In this document: positions 9,086-17,337 of the stretch, in pieces
How the letters are laid out: each line of letters starts with the position of its first letter
Position numbering within the stretch: the first letter of the stretch is position 1
Assembly: GCF_900291465.1 (NCBI RefSeq)
Contig: NZ_LT985808.1
Coordinates: 1,868,574-1,932,573, forward strand
DNA from: Bacteroides sp. Marseille-P3684
GTDB lineage: Bacteria; Bacteroidota; Bacteroidia; Bacteroidales; Bacteroidaceae
DNA length: 64,000 nt
Reading direction: 5' to 3'
Program-made: the position numbers and the translations under genes
Notes under the pieces: generated by a model
Told to the model about the DNA's origin: nothing
Seen by the model: the letters and a program-made list of their open reading frames with translations, nothing else
The model's database searches: none

Positions 9086-10965
9086 TGGCAAATCCTTATT
9101 TACAAGTAGAAGGGCTGACGAAGAGCTTTGGCGACCTGCTGCTGTTCCAGCATATCTCGTTCGGCATTGCCGAGGGAGAACGCATCGGTCTGATAGCCAA
9201 GAACGGCAGTGGAAAGACTACCTTACTTAATATCCTAGCAGGCAAGGAGGGGTATGACGAGGGCAGCATCGTGTTCCGTCGTGACCTGCGGGTGGGATAC
9301 CTGGAACAGTCGCCTGCCTATCCCGAAGAGCTGACGGTGCTGGAGGCCTGCTTCTATCACGGCAATGAGACGGTAGACCTCATCCGTGAATACGAACGCT
9401 GCATGGAGACCCCGGGCAATCCCGGACTGGACGACCTGCTGATGCGCATGGACCATGCCAATGCCTGGGATTACGAGCGGAAGGCCAAGCAGATTCTGTC
9501 GCAGCTGAAGATTGACCGCTTCGATCAGCGCGTCGGTCAGCTCTCCGGCGGTCAGCTGAAACGCGTGGCACTGGCGAACGTCCTCATCAACGAGCCGGAC
9601 CTGCTCATCCTCGACGAGCCGACCAACCACCTCGACCTGGACATGACGGAGTGGCTGGAGGAGTATCTGAAGCGCGGCACGTTGAGCCTGCTCATGGTGA
9701 CACACGACCGTTATTTCCTCGACCGCGTCTGCTCGGAAATCATCGAGATAGACAACCGTCAGATTTATTCCTACAAGGGAAACTACAGCTATTACCTGGA
9801 GAAACGGCAGGAACGCATTGATGCCACCAATGCGGAGATTGCCCGTGCGAACAACCTTTACCGGACGGAACTGGAATGGATGCGCCGCATGCCGCAGGCA
9901 CGCGGTCACAAGGCACGTTACCGCGAAGAGGCGTTCTATGAGCTGGAGAAGGTGGCGAAACAGCGCATCCGGGAGAAGGATGTGAAGCTGGATGTGAAGG
10001 CATCCTACATCGGCTCGAAGATTTTTGAGGCAGACCATCTGTACAAGAGCTTCGGCGACCTCAAGATACTCGAAGACTTCTCCTACATCTTTGCCCGCTA
10101 TGAGAAGATGGGCATCGTGGGCAATAACGGGACGGGCAAGTCGACCTTCATCAAGATTCTGATGGGGCTGGAACAGCCGGACAGTGGTACGCTGGACATC
10201 GGAGAGACCGTGCGCTTCGGCTATTATTCGCAGGAAGGCTTGCAGTTCGACGAGCAGATGAAAGTCATCGATGTGGTGCAGGACATTGCCGAAGTCATCG
10301 AGCTGGGTAATGGCAAACGGCTGACAGCATCGCAGTTCCTGCAACATTTCCTGTTCACTCCCGAGACACAGCACAGCTATGTCTACAAGCTCAGCGGAGG
10401 CGAACGCCGCCGGTTGTACCTGTGTACGGTGCTGATGCGCAATCCGAACTTCCTGGTGCTCGACGAGCCTACCAATGACCTCGACATCGTGACGCTGCAG
10501 GTGCTTGAAGAATATTTGCAGAACTTCAAGGGATGTGTCATTGTGGTGAGTCACGACCGCTACTTCATGGACAAGGTGGTCGACCACCTGCTGGTCTTTA
10601 ACGGTCAGGCTGACATCCGCGACTTCCCCGGCAACTACTCCGATTACCGCGCCTGGAAGGAAGCACGTCAGCAACAGGAGCGGGAAAAGGCAGCTGCCTC
10701 TTCCGAGGAGAAGACGGAGAAGACCGCCCGTGTGCGCCTGAACGACAAACGCCGGATGAGTTTCAAGGAACGTCGGGAGTTTGAACAGCTGGAGAAGGAC
10801 ATCGAAGCGCTGGAGGCGGAGAAGGCACAACTGGAAGCCGACTTGTGCAGCGGAACGCTTTCCGTTGACGAGCTGACCGAGAAGTCAAAGCGTCTCCCCC
10901 TGTTGAATGAGGAGTTGGATGAGAGGACACTCCGCTGGCTGGAACTGAGCGAGCTGGAGGGATAA
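9085..10965 (+). CDS. ABC-F family ATPase (Uup/EttA-like)
   Basis: A 626-residue soluble protein with two ABC cassettes and no membrane segments, so an ABC-F translation factor or ribosome-associated ATPase rather than a transporter. Cassette 1: Walker A GLIAKNGSGKTT near residue 36-46, signature LSGGQLKR near 153, Walker B LLILDEPTNHLD near 171. Cassette 2: Walker A GNNGTGKST near 345, signature LSGGERRR near 436, Walker B LDEPTNDLD near 457. The C-terminal ~90 residues form a charged coiled coil as in Uup. ABC-F proteins may also give antibiotic protection; nothing here suggests that role. The stop is followed by a strong terminator. Confidence 0.93.
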   Translation: MANPYLQVEGLTKSFGDLLLFQHISFGIAEGERIGLIAKNGSGKTTLLNILAGKEGYDEGSIVFRRDLRVGYLEQSPAYPEELTVLEACFYHGNETVDLIREYERCMETPGNPGLDDLLMRMDHANAWDYERKAKQILSQLKIDRFDQRVGQLSGGQLKRVALANVLINEPDLLILDEPTNHLDLDMTEWLEEYLKRGTLSLLMVTHDRYFLDRVCSEIIEIDNRQIYSYKGNYSYYLEKRQERIDATNAEIARANNLYRTELEWMRRMPQARGHKARYREEAFYELEKVAKQRIREKDVKLDVKASYIGSKIFEADHLYKSFGDLKILEDFSYIFARYEKMGIVGNNGTGKSTFIKILMGLEQPDSGTLDIGETVRFGYYSQEGLQFDEQMKVIDVVQDIAEVIELGNGKRLTASQFLQHFLFTPETQHSYVYKLSGGERRRLYLCTVLMRNPNFLVLDEPTNDLDIVTLQVLEEYLQNFKGCVIVVSHDRYFMDKVVDHLLVFNGQADIRDFPGNYSDYRAWKEARQQQEREKAAASSEEKTEKTARVRLNDKRRMSFKERREFEQLEKDIEALEAEKAQLEADLCSGTLSVDELTEKSKRLPLLNEELDERTLRWLELSELEG

Positions 10966-10971
10966 CAGAAC

Positions 10972-11028
10972 ACGGGAAGGTGCGTCTGCAGAAGCTTCAT
11001 GCCTGTTTCTGCGGACGCACCTTCCCGT
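10972..11028. terminator. Strong terminator hairpin after the ABC-F gene
   Basis: A long stem (ACGGGAAGGTGCGTC pairing with GACGCACCTTCCCGT, extended by GCAGAA/TTCTGC) with a 13-base loop. It probably served both the ABC-F gene and the original end of engB before the island was inserted between them. Confidence 0.8.
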
Positions 11029-11043
11029 ATTGTACATTGATTT

Positions 11044-11089
11044 ATTCGTTCAGGCTTTTGTTGATGCTGTCGATGTAGTCGAGCACTTC
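11044..11089 (-). pseudogene. Displaced original 3' end of engB (left boundary repeat of island)
   Basis: Read on the minus strand, this encodes [15 protein letters not shown] followed by TAA. It matches the end of the intact engB gene at 13966-14562. Bases 11058-11089 are identical, over 32 bp, to 13976-14007 inside that gene. The intact gene now ends ...SINKSL* with different bases, so this copy appears to be the old gene end pushed ~2.9 kb away by an insertion. That is the pattern of site-specific integration into a gene 3' end. Confidence 0.85.
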
Positions 11090-11261
11090 TGTTTTTATTG
11101 AATCCCGAGTTGATTTTATGGAATACATAATATACACATTCATACTTTTTTCTTAAATTTGCAACGCTGGTGGATGGAGTTTCATTCATTAGTATATAGG
11201 TTTATTAATTGAGGAAAGTGTTCCCATCCTATATTGCTTATTAAGATATTGAGCTTTGGCT

Positions 11262-11399
11262 CTTATTCTCTGATCTGAAAACCGCCAATTTGAAGACATG
11301 TGAGAATAAGTAGAAAAGAGTTCACGTCCATATAGGGCGTGAACCATTTGTGCTTATTTACATGTCAGGCTACTTGGCGGTGCCTCAGATCAAAATAAG
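11262..11399. repeat. 138-base nested inverted repeat (candidate structured RNA or hairpin element)
   Basis: Six successive complementary blocks pair around a central 11-base loop: CTTATT/AATAAG (11262/11394), TGATCTGA/TCAGATCA (11271/11385), ACCGCCAA/TTGGCGGT (11281/11374), GACATGT/ACATGTC (11295/11360), AATAAG/CTTATT (11305/11353) and GTTCACG/CGTGAAC (11320/11338). That is 42 base pairs with small internal loops. It lies 40 bases upstream of the HTH gene and is followed by a short hairpin and a T7 run (11403-11423). An alternative pairing of GGCGG (11376) with CCGCC (11412) next to the T run could act as a switch. Confidence 0.8.
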
Positions 11400-11438
11400 T
11401 AACGGATGGTTCCGCCTTTTTTTATTATCAGAATAGAT

Positions 11439-11648
11439 ATGGTACACATTGGTCAGGTTATTCAAGAGGAGATTCGAAAACAAGGGCGTACTGTTAGCTG
11501 GTTTGCTCAGCAATTATTTTGCGATAGGAGCAATGTGTATAAAATCTTCAAAAAAGAAAGTATAGATTCTGCTCTACTTGTACGGATTTCAATCATCCTG
11601 AAAAGGGATTTCTTTCAGTTGTATAGTGAAGATATATATAGAAAGTAG
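11439..11648 (+). CDS. Small XRE-like helix-turn-helix protein
   Basis: A 69-residue protein; ATG 11439 (MVHIGQVIQEEIRKQGRT) is preferred because the 11 upstream in-frame residues overlap the T-rich terminator-like site. The segment VSWFAQQLFCDRSNVYKIFKKESIDSALLVRISIIL is a helix-turn-helix of the Cro/CI type, followed by KRDFFQLYSEDIY. Proteins like this occur on Bacteroidota mobile elements as regulators. It is the first gene of the AT-rich island and follows the nested inverted repeat, which it may control (inference). Confidence 0.75.
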   Translation: MVHIGQVIQEEIRKQGRTVSWFAQQLFCDRSNVYKIFKKESIDSALLVRISIILKRDFFQLYSEDIYRK

Positions 11649-11670
11649 GCTTTCGTATGGCCTTTTGTTG

Positions 11671-11685
11671 TGGACAAAGTGTCCA
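11671..11685. promoter_or_regulatory. 15-bp palindrome TGGACAaagTGTCCA
   Basis: Perfect 6-bp arms around a 3-base centre, 22 bases after the HTH gene. An almost identical site (TGGACAagaTGTCCA) lies at 17179-17193 behind the toxin-antitoxin-like module. It could be a repressor operator or a recombination core. Confidence 0.5.
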
Positions 11686-11762
11686 TAGAAATGTGGTGAT
11701 TGTGGAAGTATGTTTGAGGGCTCGTCCTCATGTATGTTGCTTACATTTGCAAAAAATGAAAT

Positions 11763-12149
11763 ATGCGAATGTTCCGTTACATATCAATGGTTGCCTTATT
11801 ATTCTGTTCATGTAGGGTGTACAGTGAAGATTTCCAGATAACTCAGATAAAGTCTTCAAATGTGCTGTACCGTTATTGGGCAACCAGACATCTTCATAAG
11901 AAAGGCAATAATATTATTACTATATCTTTTGAAGATTCATTGGCCTATGTGTCTTATAAAGGTGAAAATAGGAGAGTGTTGTTCTTCCAGTCACCCCACG
12001 GACGTTATACATATTATAAGAACAAGTATGGGCTGACCGCTTATCTTCGTTTGGATAGTACTTTACGGAACGCCAACTTCACAATTGTTAGAAAAAGCAG
12101 TCAATCGCTTAATATAAATTTGGTTAAGGTTAGGGAGAATGAAGAATGA
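11763..12149 (+). CDS. Small lipoprotein of unknown function
   Basis: A 128-residue protein whose N-terminus is a lipoprotein signal (MVALLFCSCRVYSE, with two cysteines in the lipobox area). Starts at 11763 or 11769 are both possible. The mature part has no motif I recognise; it is basic and aromatic (YRYWATRHLHKKGN, GRYTYYKNKYG) and probably a small beta domain. Its end overlaps the start of the YidD-TPR gene by 11 bases, so the two are translationally linked and likely act together at the envelope. AT-rich compared with genes outside the island. Confidence 0.65.
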   Translation: MRMFRYISMVALLFCSCRVYSEDFQITQIKSSNVLYRYWATRHLHKKGNNIITISFEDSLAYVSYKGENRRVLFFQSPHGRYTYYKNKYGLTAYLRLDSTLRNANFTIVRKSSQSLNINLVKVRENEE

Positions 12150-13329
12150 TATGAAGATTATATATGTATTAAGTGTTTGTTTCGTTTTTGTAACAAACTA
12201 TGTGTTTCCACAATCAACTCATAATAGATTGAAGGTAAATGCAAATTTGGCAGCAAGTGACTATATTGGTTTTTATCAGAAAAACATTAGCCAACAAAAG
12301 AACAGCAGATGTGCAATGTATCCATCTTGTTCCAATTATGGGATGCAAGTTTTTAAGGAAAGGCCTTTTTGGGAAGCCGTCATATTGACGGCAGACAGAT
12401 TATGCCGATGTAGTCATGACACTCGTTTCTATGATGTGACTTATGAAGCGGGTTATAAAAGTTACATTGATTATCCGTATTATGAGAAAGTGCCGTTTTC
12501 TGTCATCGCAAACAGATCACGGATATACAATGTTCCGTCTGTAAAGTGTAGGCAAGACAGGGATTCTACCATTGTTTTTATTCATCAACAAATAAACAAA
12601 GGACATTATGATGTGGCTTTGCTTAAAATAGAAGAGGGCCTCTTCGAACAAAAATTGCCGACTGACTCCTTATACTATTTGAAATTGGTATGTTACAGAG
12701 GGTTGGACCTTCTGGAGGAAGGTGTTTTTGACTATGAAACGAATATAGACGAATCATTAAAGAAAGACGGGAATATAGGCTTGCAGATAGCCTTAATGTA
12801 TAAAGATTTGGGTAACGTCGAGGGGGCTGCTAATGTGTTGCGGCGCAATGTTGCAGTTTTGAATGATAGCAACTTGTTGTATAGAACCTGTTTATTGCAG
12901 GCTGTTTTGGATGCACAGCAAGAAAAATGGGATTCTTCAAGGAAGAATTTTGTGCAAGCCTGTCGATATAACCCTGAAATGGAAAGCATGTTGGATAGAA
13001 ACCTGTTGGCATTGGAGAAACTCAAGAGTAGGAAACGAAAGAGTCCGATATGGGCAGGTATCTTTTCTATACTTCCGGGAGGAGGCTATCTTTATACCGG
13101 ACACAAAGGGAGCGCATTGACCTCATTTGCCATTAATTCGTTATTGGCCTATGCAACATATACCAGTATAAAGACGAAAAATTATGGTTGGGCCGGAGTT
13201 TGTGGATTCTTGTCTTTATCTTTTTATATTGGTAATATCAATGGTGCTTCACGTAGTGCCGTGAGATATAACCAACGGGAACAAAAAAGGATTCTGGGTG
13301 AAATAGAGAATATCAATCATATTTATTAA
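12139..13329 (+). CDS. Exported YidD-domain / TPR / membrane-tail fusion protein
   Basis: A 396-residue protein; ATG 12151 is an alternative that gives a cleaner signal peptide (MKIIYVLSVCFVFVTNYVF). After the signal, residues ~40-100 carry the YidD signature: SRCAMYPSCSNYGMQVF followed by TADRLCRC. YidD normally is a ~80-residue cytosolic factor that aids YidC insertion of membrane proteins. Residues ~145-290 look like helical TPR-type repeats, and residues ~300-380 hold a glycine-rich membrane segment pair (ILPGGGYLYTGHKGSALTSF) like DUF5683 tails. The combination with a signal peptide is unusual. Middle gene of the island. Confidence 0.7.
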   Translation: MKNDMKIIYVLSVCFVFVTNYVFPQSTHNRLKVNANLAASDYIGFYQKNISQQKNSRCAMYPSCSNYGMQVFKERPFWEAVILTADRLCRCSHDTRFYDVTYEAGYKSYIDYPYYEKVPFSVIANRSRIYNVPSVKCRQDRDSTIVFIHQQINKGHYDVALLKIEEGLFEQKLPTDSLYYLKLVCYRGLDLLEEGVFDYETNIDESLKKDGNIGLQIALMYKDLGNVEGAANVLRRNVAVLNDSNLLYRTCLLQAVLDAQQEKWDSSRKNFVQACRYNPEMESMLDRNLLALEKLKSRKRKSPIWAGIFSILPGGGYLYTGHKGSALTSFAINSLLAYATYTSIKTKNYGWAGVCGFLSLSFYIGNINGASRSAVRYNQREQKRILGEIENINHIY

Positions 13330-13348
13330 TTTTCTAATTTAAATTGTT

Positions 13349-13873
13349 ATGTATAACAAAATCATTAATTCATTCTGTTTTAAGCCTGTGGCTTTACTTT
13401 TGATGTGTGCCGTTCTGTTCATGTCTTTTACGTTGCCGAACGAAACAGTAATTTTAAAATCAGGAACTGTGATTCCTTTGGAGTTAATGTCTACGTTGAC
13501 AAGTAAAACTGCACGTACAGGACAAACTGTGGATTTTAGGGTTACTAGTGATGTAAAGGTGAATGGCAAGGTTGTGGTGGCGGCCGGTTCTGTTGCCCAA
13601 GGACAGGTTGTCCGTGCTAAAAAGAATGGTTTGCTGGGTTCGGAAGGTGAACTGGAGATTACGGTGAAAACGATTAAAGCTGTCGATGGAAGTGTTATTT
13701 ATTGTACAGCCAATAATTTGATGGACGAAGGTGGTAACAAATTGGCAATTTCTATTGTCTTTACCGTTTTATGTTTGTTTGGATTCTTGATTAAAGGAGG
13801 AACGGCTGAGATTCCTGCAGGAGCACAGATTCAGGCTATTGTTAATTCAGATACAGAAATTCAGCTGAATTGA
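13349..13873 (+). CDS. Small exported protein with hydrophobic segments
   Basis: A 174-residue protein with an N-terminal signal or anchor (residues ~12-30) and a second hydrophobic stretch near residue 133-147 (AISIVFTVLCLFGFLIK). Between them is a beta-rich domain (TVIPLELMSTLTSKTARTGQ, VNGKVVVAAGSVAQGQVV) like the small domains that ask for a parameter of type 'vs. surface attachment' in several Gram-negative envelope proteins, but I cannot name the family. It follows the YidD fusion by 19 bases and ends the island operon before a terminator. Confidence 0.6.
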   Translation: MYNKIINSFCFKPVALLLMCAVLFMSFTLPNETVILKSGTVIPLELMSTLTSKTARTGQTVDFRVTSDVKVNGKVVVAAGSVAQGQVVRAKKNGLLGSEGELEITVKTIKAVDGSVIYCTANNLMDEGGNKLAISIVFTVLCLFGFLIKGGTAEIPAGAQIQAIVNSDTEIQLN

Positions 13874-13908
13874 TAGATGAAATTGAAAGTTTGAGGCTTA
13901 TTTTTTAT

Positions 13909-13955
13909 AGACAGAGTCATTTGGTGAAGAATATACTTGCTGAATGACTCTGTCT
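13909..13955. terminator. Terminator between island operon and engB
   Basis: A 13-bp perfect stem (AGACAGAGTCATT / AATGACTCTGTCT) with a T5 run on the plus side and an A-rich flank giving T residues on the minus side. It can stop both the island operon and engB. Confidence 0.85.
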
Positions 13956-13965
13956 TTTTATGTTT

Positions 13966-14562
13966 TTAAAGCGACTTGTTGATGCTGTCGATGTAGTCGA
14001 GCACTTCGTTCCGTCCGGTCTGCTTCTCGGCGGACGTGAGGAAGTAGGGGGGAAGCTCTTCCCATTGCTCCTCCAGCTTGTGGAGGTAGTTGGCGATGTT
14101 CTCGCGTTGTTGGGTGATGTTCAGCTTGTCGGCTTTGGTGAAGATGATGGCAAACGGCACCCCGTTTTCCCCCAGCCATTCGATAAACTCCAAATCAATC
14201 TTCTGTGGTTCGTGGCGGCTGTCGACGAGCACAAACAGGCAGGTGAGCGCCTCACGGTCCAGGACATAGTCTTCGATGATTTGCTGTATCTTTTCCTGTT
14301 GCTTCTTTCCCCGCTTGGCATATCCGTAGCCCGGGAGGTCTACCAGGTACCACTGCTTGTTGATGAGGAAGTGGTTGATGAGGAGGGTCTTGCCCGGAGT
14401 GGAAGAAGTCATGGCAAGTTTCGGCTTGCGGGTGAGCATATTGATAAGGCTCGATTTTCCCACATTGGAGCGTCCGATGAACGCATACTCAGGCAGTCCG
14501 TCCTGCGGACATTTGTCAATCCGGGTGTTACTGATTTTGAATTCTGCGCTGGTTATTTCCAT
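13966..14562 (-). CDS. engB: Ribosome-biogenesis GTPase EngB/YsxC (YihA)
   Basis: A 198-residue GTPase needed for assembly of the 50S ribosomal subunit. Motifs: G1 [13 protein letters not shown]2 Thr region SSTPGKT, G3 DLPGYG, G4 TKADKL and G5 TSAEKQTG. Normal length. Its last ~11 codons are duplicated at 11044-11089, indicating that a mobile segment integrated here and supplied a replacement gene end (now KSL* instead of KSLNE*). It overlaps the upstream symporter gene by 10 bases. Confidence 0.96.
   Translation of the reverse strand: MEITSAEFKISNTRIDKCPQDGLPEYAFIGRSNVGKSSLINMLTRKPKLAMTSSTPGKTLLINHFLINKQWYLVDLPGYGYAKRGKKQQEKIQQIIEDYVLDREALTCLFVLVDSRHEPQKIDLEFIEWLGENGVPFAIIFTKADKLNITQQRENIANYLHKLEEQWEELPPYFLTSAEKQTGRNEVLDYIDSINKSL
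13976..14007. repeat. 32-bp right boundary repeat of the engB island
   Basis: Identical to 11058-11089 in the same orientation, and lies within engB codons. The two copies bracket an AT-rich segment of about 2.9 kb. No integrase gene lies between them. Confidence 0.85.
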
Positions 14563-16019
14563 GATAAGTTCGTGTTTTTAGTATAAATAGACGACAATGC
14601 CAGTCCGGCAAAAGTCAGCAGCCCGTTGACCATCAGTAACTCATAGCCGAAACTGTAATTCGTGTACAAAGATACAACGAGGTCGGTTAAGTAGCAAATG
14701 ACGGGGGAGGCAATGGCAATGAAAGGGACCATCCGGTCGCGCGGACGCAGCCGGGTGAACAGTCCGAAGGCGAACAATCCCAGCAACGGACCGTAGGTGT
14801 AGGAAGTCAGCGTGTAGAGCGTGTCAATGATGCTGGGACTGTCCACCGCCTTGAATACCAGGATGCAACCCACAAAGATGATGGAGAGCAGCAAATGCAC
14901 TTGTTTGCGGCGCCGTTCAGCCTTCGCCGTTTCCATCCGCTCGATGTCGAGCAGGTCGATGCAGACGCTGGTGGTCAGTGCCGTCAGTGCCGAGTCTGCA
15001 CTGGAGAAGGCGGCAGCCAGGATGCCTATGGTGAAACAGACAAGTACCCCGTATCCCAGGTAGCCCCCGGCAGCAAACATCGGGAGCAGGTCGTCGCCCC
15101 GTGCAGGGACAGGCAGGTGGAGCTGTGTGGCGGCAAGGAGCAACAGGATGCCCAGGGAGAGAAAGAGGAAATTCACCGGAAGGAACGAAAGTCCGTAGCA
15201 GTACATGTTCTTCTGCGCTTCTTTCAGGTTGCGGCACGTCAGGTTTTTCTGCATCATGTCCTGGTCCAGTCCTGTCATGACGATGGTGACGAATACCCCG
15301 CTGAAGAACTGTTTGAAGAAGTTCTGCTTGGACACCCAGTCGTCGAACACGAATATGCGGCTGTGTTCATCGGTGATCACTGCCCTCCAGAGGTCCCCCA
15401 GGTCCATCTGTAAGAGTGAAGCTACCGAGAAGAGCATCAGGATGAGCGTCAGGAGCAGGCAGAGGGTCTGGAAGGTATCAGTCCAGACGATGGTGCGTAT
15501 GCCGCACCGGTGGGTATACAGCCAGATGAGCACGACCGTCCCGGCAGCGGTGACGACGAACGGAATGCCGTAAGCGTCGAAGATGAAATGCTGGAGGATG
15601 AGGCATACGAGGTAGAGCCGCAGGGAGGCTCCCAGCAGTTTCGACAAGAGGAAAAAGGAGGCTCCCGTGCGGTAGGAATGACGTCCGAGCCGTTTTCCCA
15701 GATAGGTGTAGATGGAAGTCAGGTTAAGCCGATAGTAGAGAGGCAGCAGCAGGTGTGCGATGACCAGGTAACCGAAAAAGAACCCCATGCACATTTGCAG
15801 GTAAGTCATGTCGATGCGGGTGACCATGCCCGGCACGGAGACAAAGGTCACACCGGAGAGGCTTGCCCCGATCATGCCGAAGGCAACCAGTTGCCATGGC
15901 GATTGCCGATTGCCGCGGAAGAAGGTATCATTGTCGGTCCGTCGTGAGGTCATCCGTGCCACGAGCAGCAGCAGACCGAAGTATGCCAGCAGGATGAGGA
16001 GGATATAAAGTCCGTTCAT
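14553..16019 (-). CDS. Sodium:solute symporter (SSS family)
   Basis: A 488-residue integral membrane protein; ATG 16019 ([20 protein letters not shown]) is used since the 10 upstream residues are not membrane-like. About 13 membrane segments are apparent. Family traits include [26 protein letters not shown] (TM1-TM2 region with the Na+ site), [20 protein letters not shown] and [19 protein letters not shown] (TM8 region). SSS carriers import sugars, amino acids, organic acids or nucleosides with Na+; the substrate here cannot be assigned. Cotranscribed with engB (10-base overlap), a common layout in Bacteroides. Confidence 0.92.
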   Translation of the reverse strand: MNGLYILLILLAYFGLLLLVARMTSRRTDNDTFFRGNRQSPWQLVAFGMIGASLSGVTFVSVPGMVTRIDMTYLQMCMGFFFGYLVIAHLLLPLYYRLNLTSIYTYLGKRLGRHSYRTGASFFLLSKLLGASLRLYLVCLILQHFIFDAYGIPFVVTAAGTVVLIWLYTHRCGIRTIVWTDTFQTLCLLLTLILMLFSVASLLQMDLGDLWRAVITDEHSRIFVFDDWVSKQNFFKQFFSGVFVTIVMTGLDQDMMQKNLTCRNLKEAQKNMYCYGLSFLPVNFLFLSLGILLLLAATQLHLPVPARGDDLLPMFAAGGYLGYGVLVCFTIGILAAAFSSADSALTALTTSVCIDLLDIERMETAKAERRRKQVHLLLSIIFVGCILVFKAVDSPSIIDTLYTLTSYTYGPLLGLFAFGLFTRLRPRDRMVPFIAIASPVICYLTDLVVSLYTNYSFGYELLMVNGLLTFAGLALSSIYTKNTNLSWK

Positions 16020-16222
16020 GTAAACAGGTTTATGGTTAGACGGCTGCAAAGATAGTGCAAAAACGTAGAAGTACGTACGTTACCTGTAAAGCTGGAAGTG
16101 TGTTGTAAGCCGGATTTTGGAGAGAGTGTCTGATGGTTGGAATTATTTCGGCTTTGTTTGGCTTATCTGTCGTGTGAAATCTTTATTTTTGCCATGACAT
16201 AACGTATTTTAGTTGGAAGGAT

Positions 16223-16447
16223 ATGGAATATGAGATGAAGGATAAAATGGAGTGGACTGTAATTCTGATATTGGAATTCGGACGTAAGTATGGACTGACC
16301 ATGAAACAGGCTTTTAATTATTTGAGCCGTTTTAAGGGAATAGATTTCATAGACCGCTATTATGGATATGTGCATACACAGTCATTCGCATCAATGGTTG
16401 ATGATATAGCTGCGTATTGTCGTCGTTATGGAGGAGCCTTGAAATGA
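16223..16447 (+). CDS. DUF3791 protein, likely antitoxin of the DUF3990 module
   Basis: A 74-residue protein matching DUF3791 (MEWTVILILEFGRKYGLTMKQ, FIDRYYGYVHTQSFASMVDDI). DUF3791 genes regularly precede DUF3990 genes, and the pair is suspected to be a toxin-antitoxin unit. The stop codon overlaps the next start (ATGA), so translation is coupled. The region is AT-richer than the symporter and recR genes on either side, suggesting acquisition by transfer. Confidence 0.75.
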   Translation: MEYEMKDKMEWTVILILEFGRKYGLTMKQAFNYLSRFKGIDFIDRYYGYVHTQSFASMVDDIAAYCRRYGGALK

Positions 16448-16917
16448 AACTGTATCATGGAACTAATGAGGATTTTGATAAAATAAATTTGTTGAAATCA
16501 AGGCCCAATAAAGATTTTGGGCGTGGCTTTTATCTGTCGGCTGACTTTGAACAGGCTTTAGCTATGGCAGAAGTGAAGGTGGAACAACTAGGCTATGGAA
16601 CACCGGTTGTTCAGGCTTATGAAATAGAGGACGATGCGTGGAACTTTTTACATGTGCTTCGTTTTGATTCCTATTCGGAGGATTGGGCGAAATTTATTTT
16701 GCAGAACCGAAATAATCCGGAGGAGACTTCGACACATGATTATGATGTAGTCATTGGGCCTATTGCAAATGATAGGGTGGGGTTGCAGCTGTGGAAATAT
16801 GAAAGTAACATGATTGATTTACCTATGTTGGTTCACAATTTGCAATATATGAAAGGCATAACGATTCAATATTTTTTTGGCGCAGAACGTTCTCTGGAAT
16901 ATTTGAAAAGAATATGA
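16444..16917 (+). CDS. DUF3990 ADP-ribosyltransferase-like putative toxin
   Basis: A 157-residue protein starting at ATG 16444 (MKLYHGTNEDFDKIN). The YHGTN block, GRGFYLSADFEQALAMAE block and the YDVVIGPIANDR segment resemble the H-Y-E/D/Q layout of ADP-ribosyltransferase folds, the clan to which DUF3990 is assigned. By analogy with other ART toxins it would use NAD+ to modify a protein or nucleic acid; target unknown. It overlaps the DUF3791 gene upstream and a third small gene downstream, each by ATGA. Confidence 0.75.
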   Translation: MKLYHGTNEDFDKINLLKSRPNKDFGRGFYLSADFEQALAMAEVKVEQLGYGTPVVQAYEIEDDAWNFLHVLRFDSYSEDWAKFILQNRNNPEETSTHDYDVVIGPIANDRVGLQLWKYESNMIDLPMLVHNLQYMKGITIQYFFGAERSLEYLKRI

Positions 16918-17135
16918 TGGAAAAGATAAGTATGAAAGCCGATATGGTAAAAAATCTGGCATTGCTGTTGTTGGAAAAACATGCCGATTGGACTATGGAA
17001 CAAGCTCTTTCTGCTGTGTTCAACTCAGATACCTATCAAAAAGTGATGAATGAACAGACTCATTTATACTATCAGAGTCCACGATATGTGTTTTCTTTTC
17101 TGGAGGAGGAGTTGAGAACAGGAAAATTCTCGTGA
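16914..17135 (+). CDS. Third small gene of the DUF3791/DUF3990 module
   Basis: A 73-residue, mostly helical protein (VKNLALLLLEKHADWTMEQ, SFLEEELRTGKFS) starting within the stop codon of the DUF3990 gene. I do not recognise a family with certainty; it may be a diverged DUF3791 or an accessory antitoxin. The strict overlap of all three genes indicates they work as a unit. Followed by the 15-bp palindrome at 17179. Confidence 0.65.
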   Translation: MMEKISMKADMVKNLALLLLEKHADWTMEQALSAVFNSDTYQKVMNEQTHLYYQSPRYVFSFLEEELRTGKFS

Positions 17136-17178
17136 ATTTGGTTTCCAAGAGACCGGGATCTTCTTTATCCTACAGATG

Positions 17179-17193
17179 TGGACAAGATGTCCA
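17179..17193. promoter_or_regulatory. 15-bp palindrome TGGACAagaTGTCCA
   Basis: Perfect 6-bp arms with a 3-base centre, 43 bases after the small gene at 16914-17135. It matches the palindrome at 11671-11685 except in the centre. Both follow small AT-rich, transfer-associated genes. Confidence 0.5.
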
Positions 17194-17337
17194 AAGAACT
17201 TGTTTTTGGAACAAAACAGGACTTTGAACGGCCCGATGATTGATTGGTATGAAATAAACGAAGCCTGTTGAATTCAATAAATTCCCCTGTATTCCGTATC
17301 TTTGCGCATCAAAGAACGAGATGATTGTTTCAGACTT

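Noticed and set aside
11262..11423. Possible retron non-coding RNA
   Set aside because: No retron-type reverse transcriptase lies nearby; the only RT in the window belongs to the group IIC intron 25 kb away.
14895..15413. 172-codon plus-strand frame inside the symporter gene
   Set aside because: Antisense shadow of a well-supported membrane transporter.
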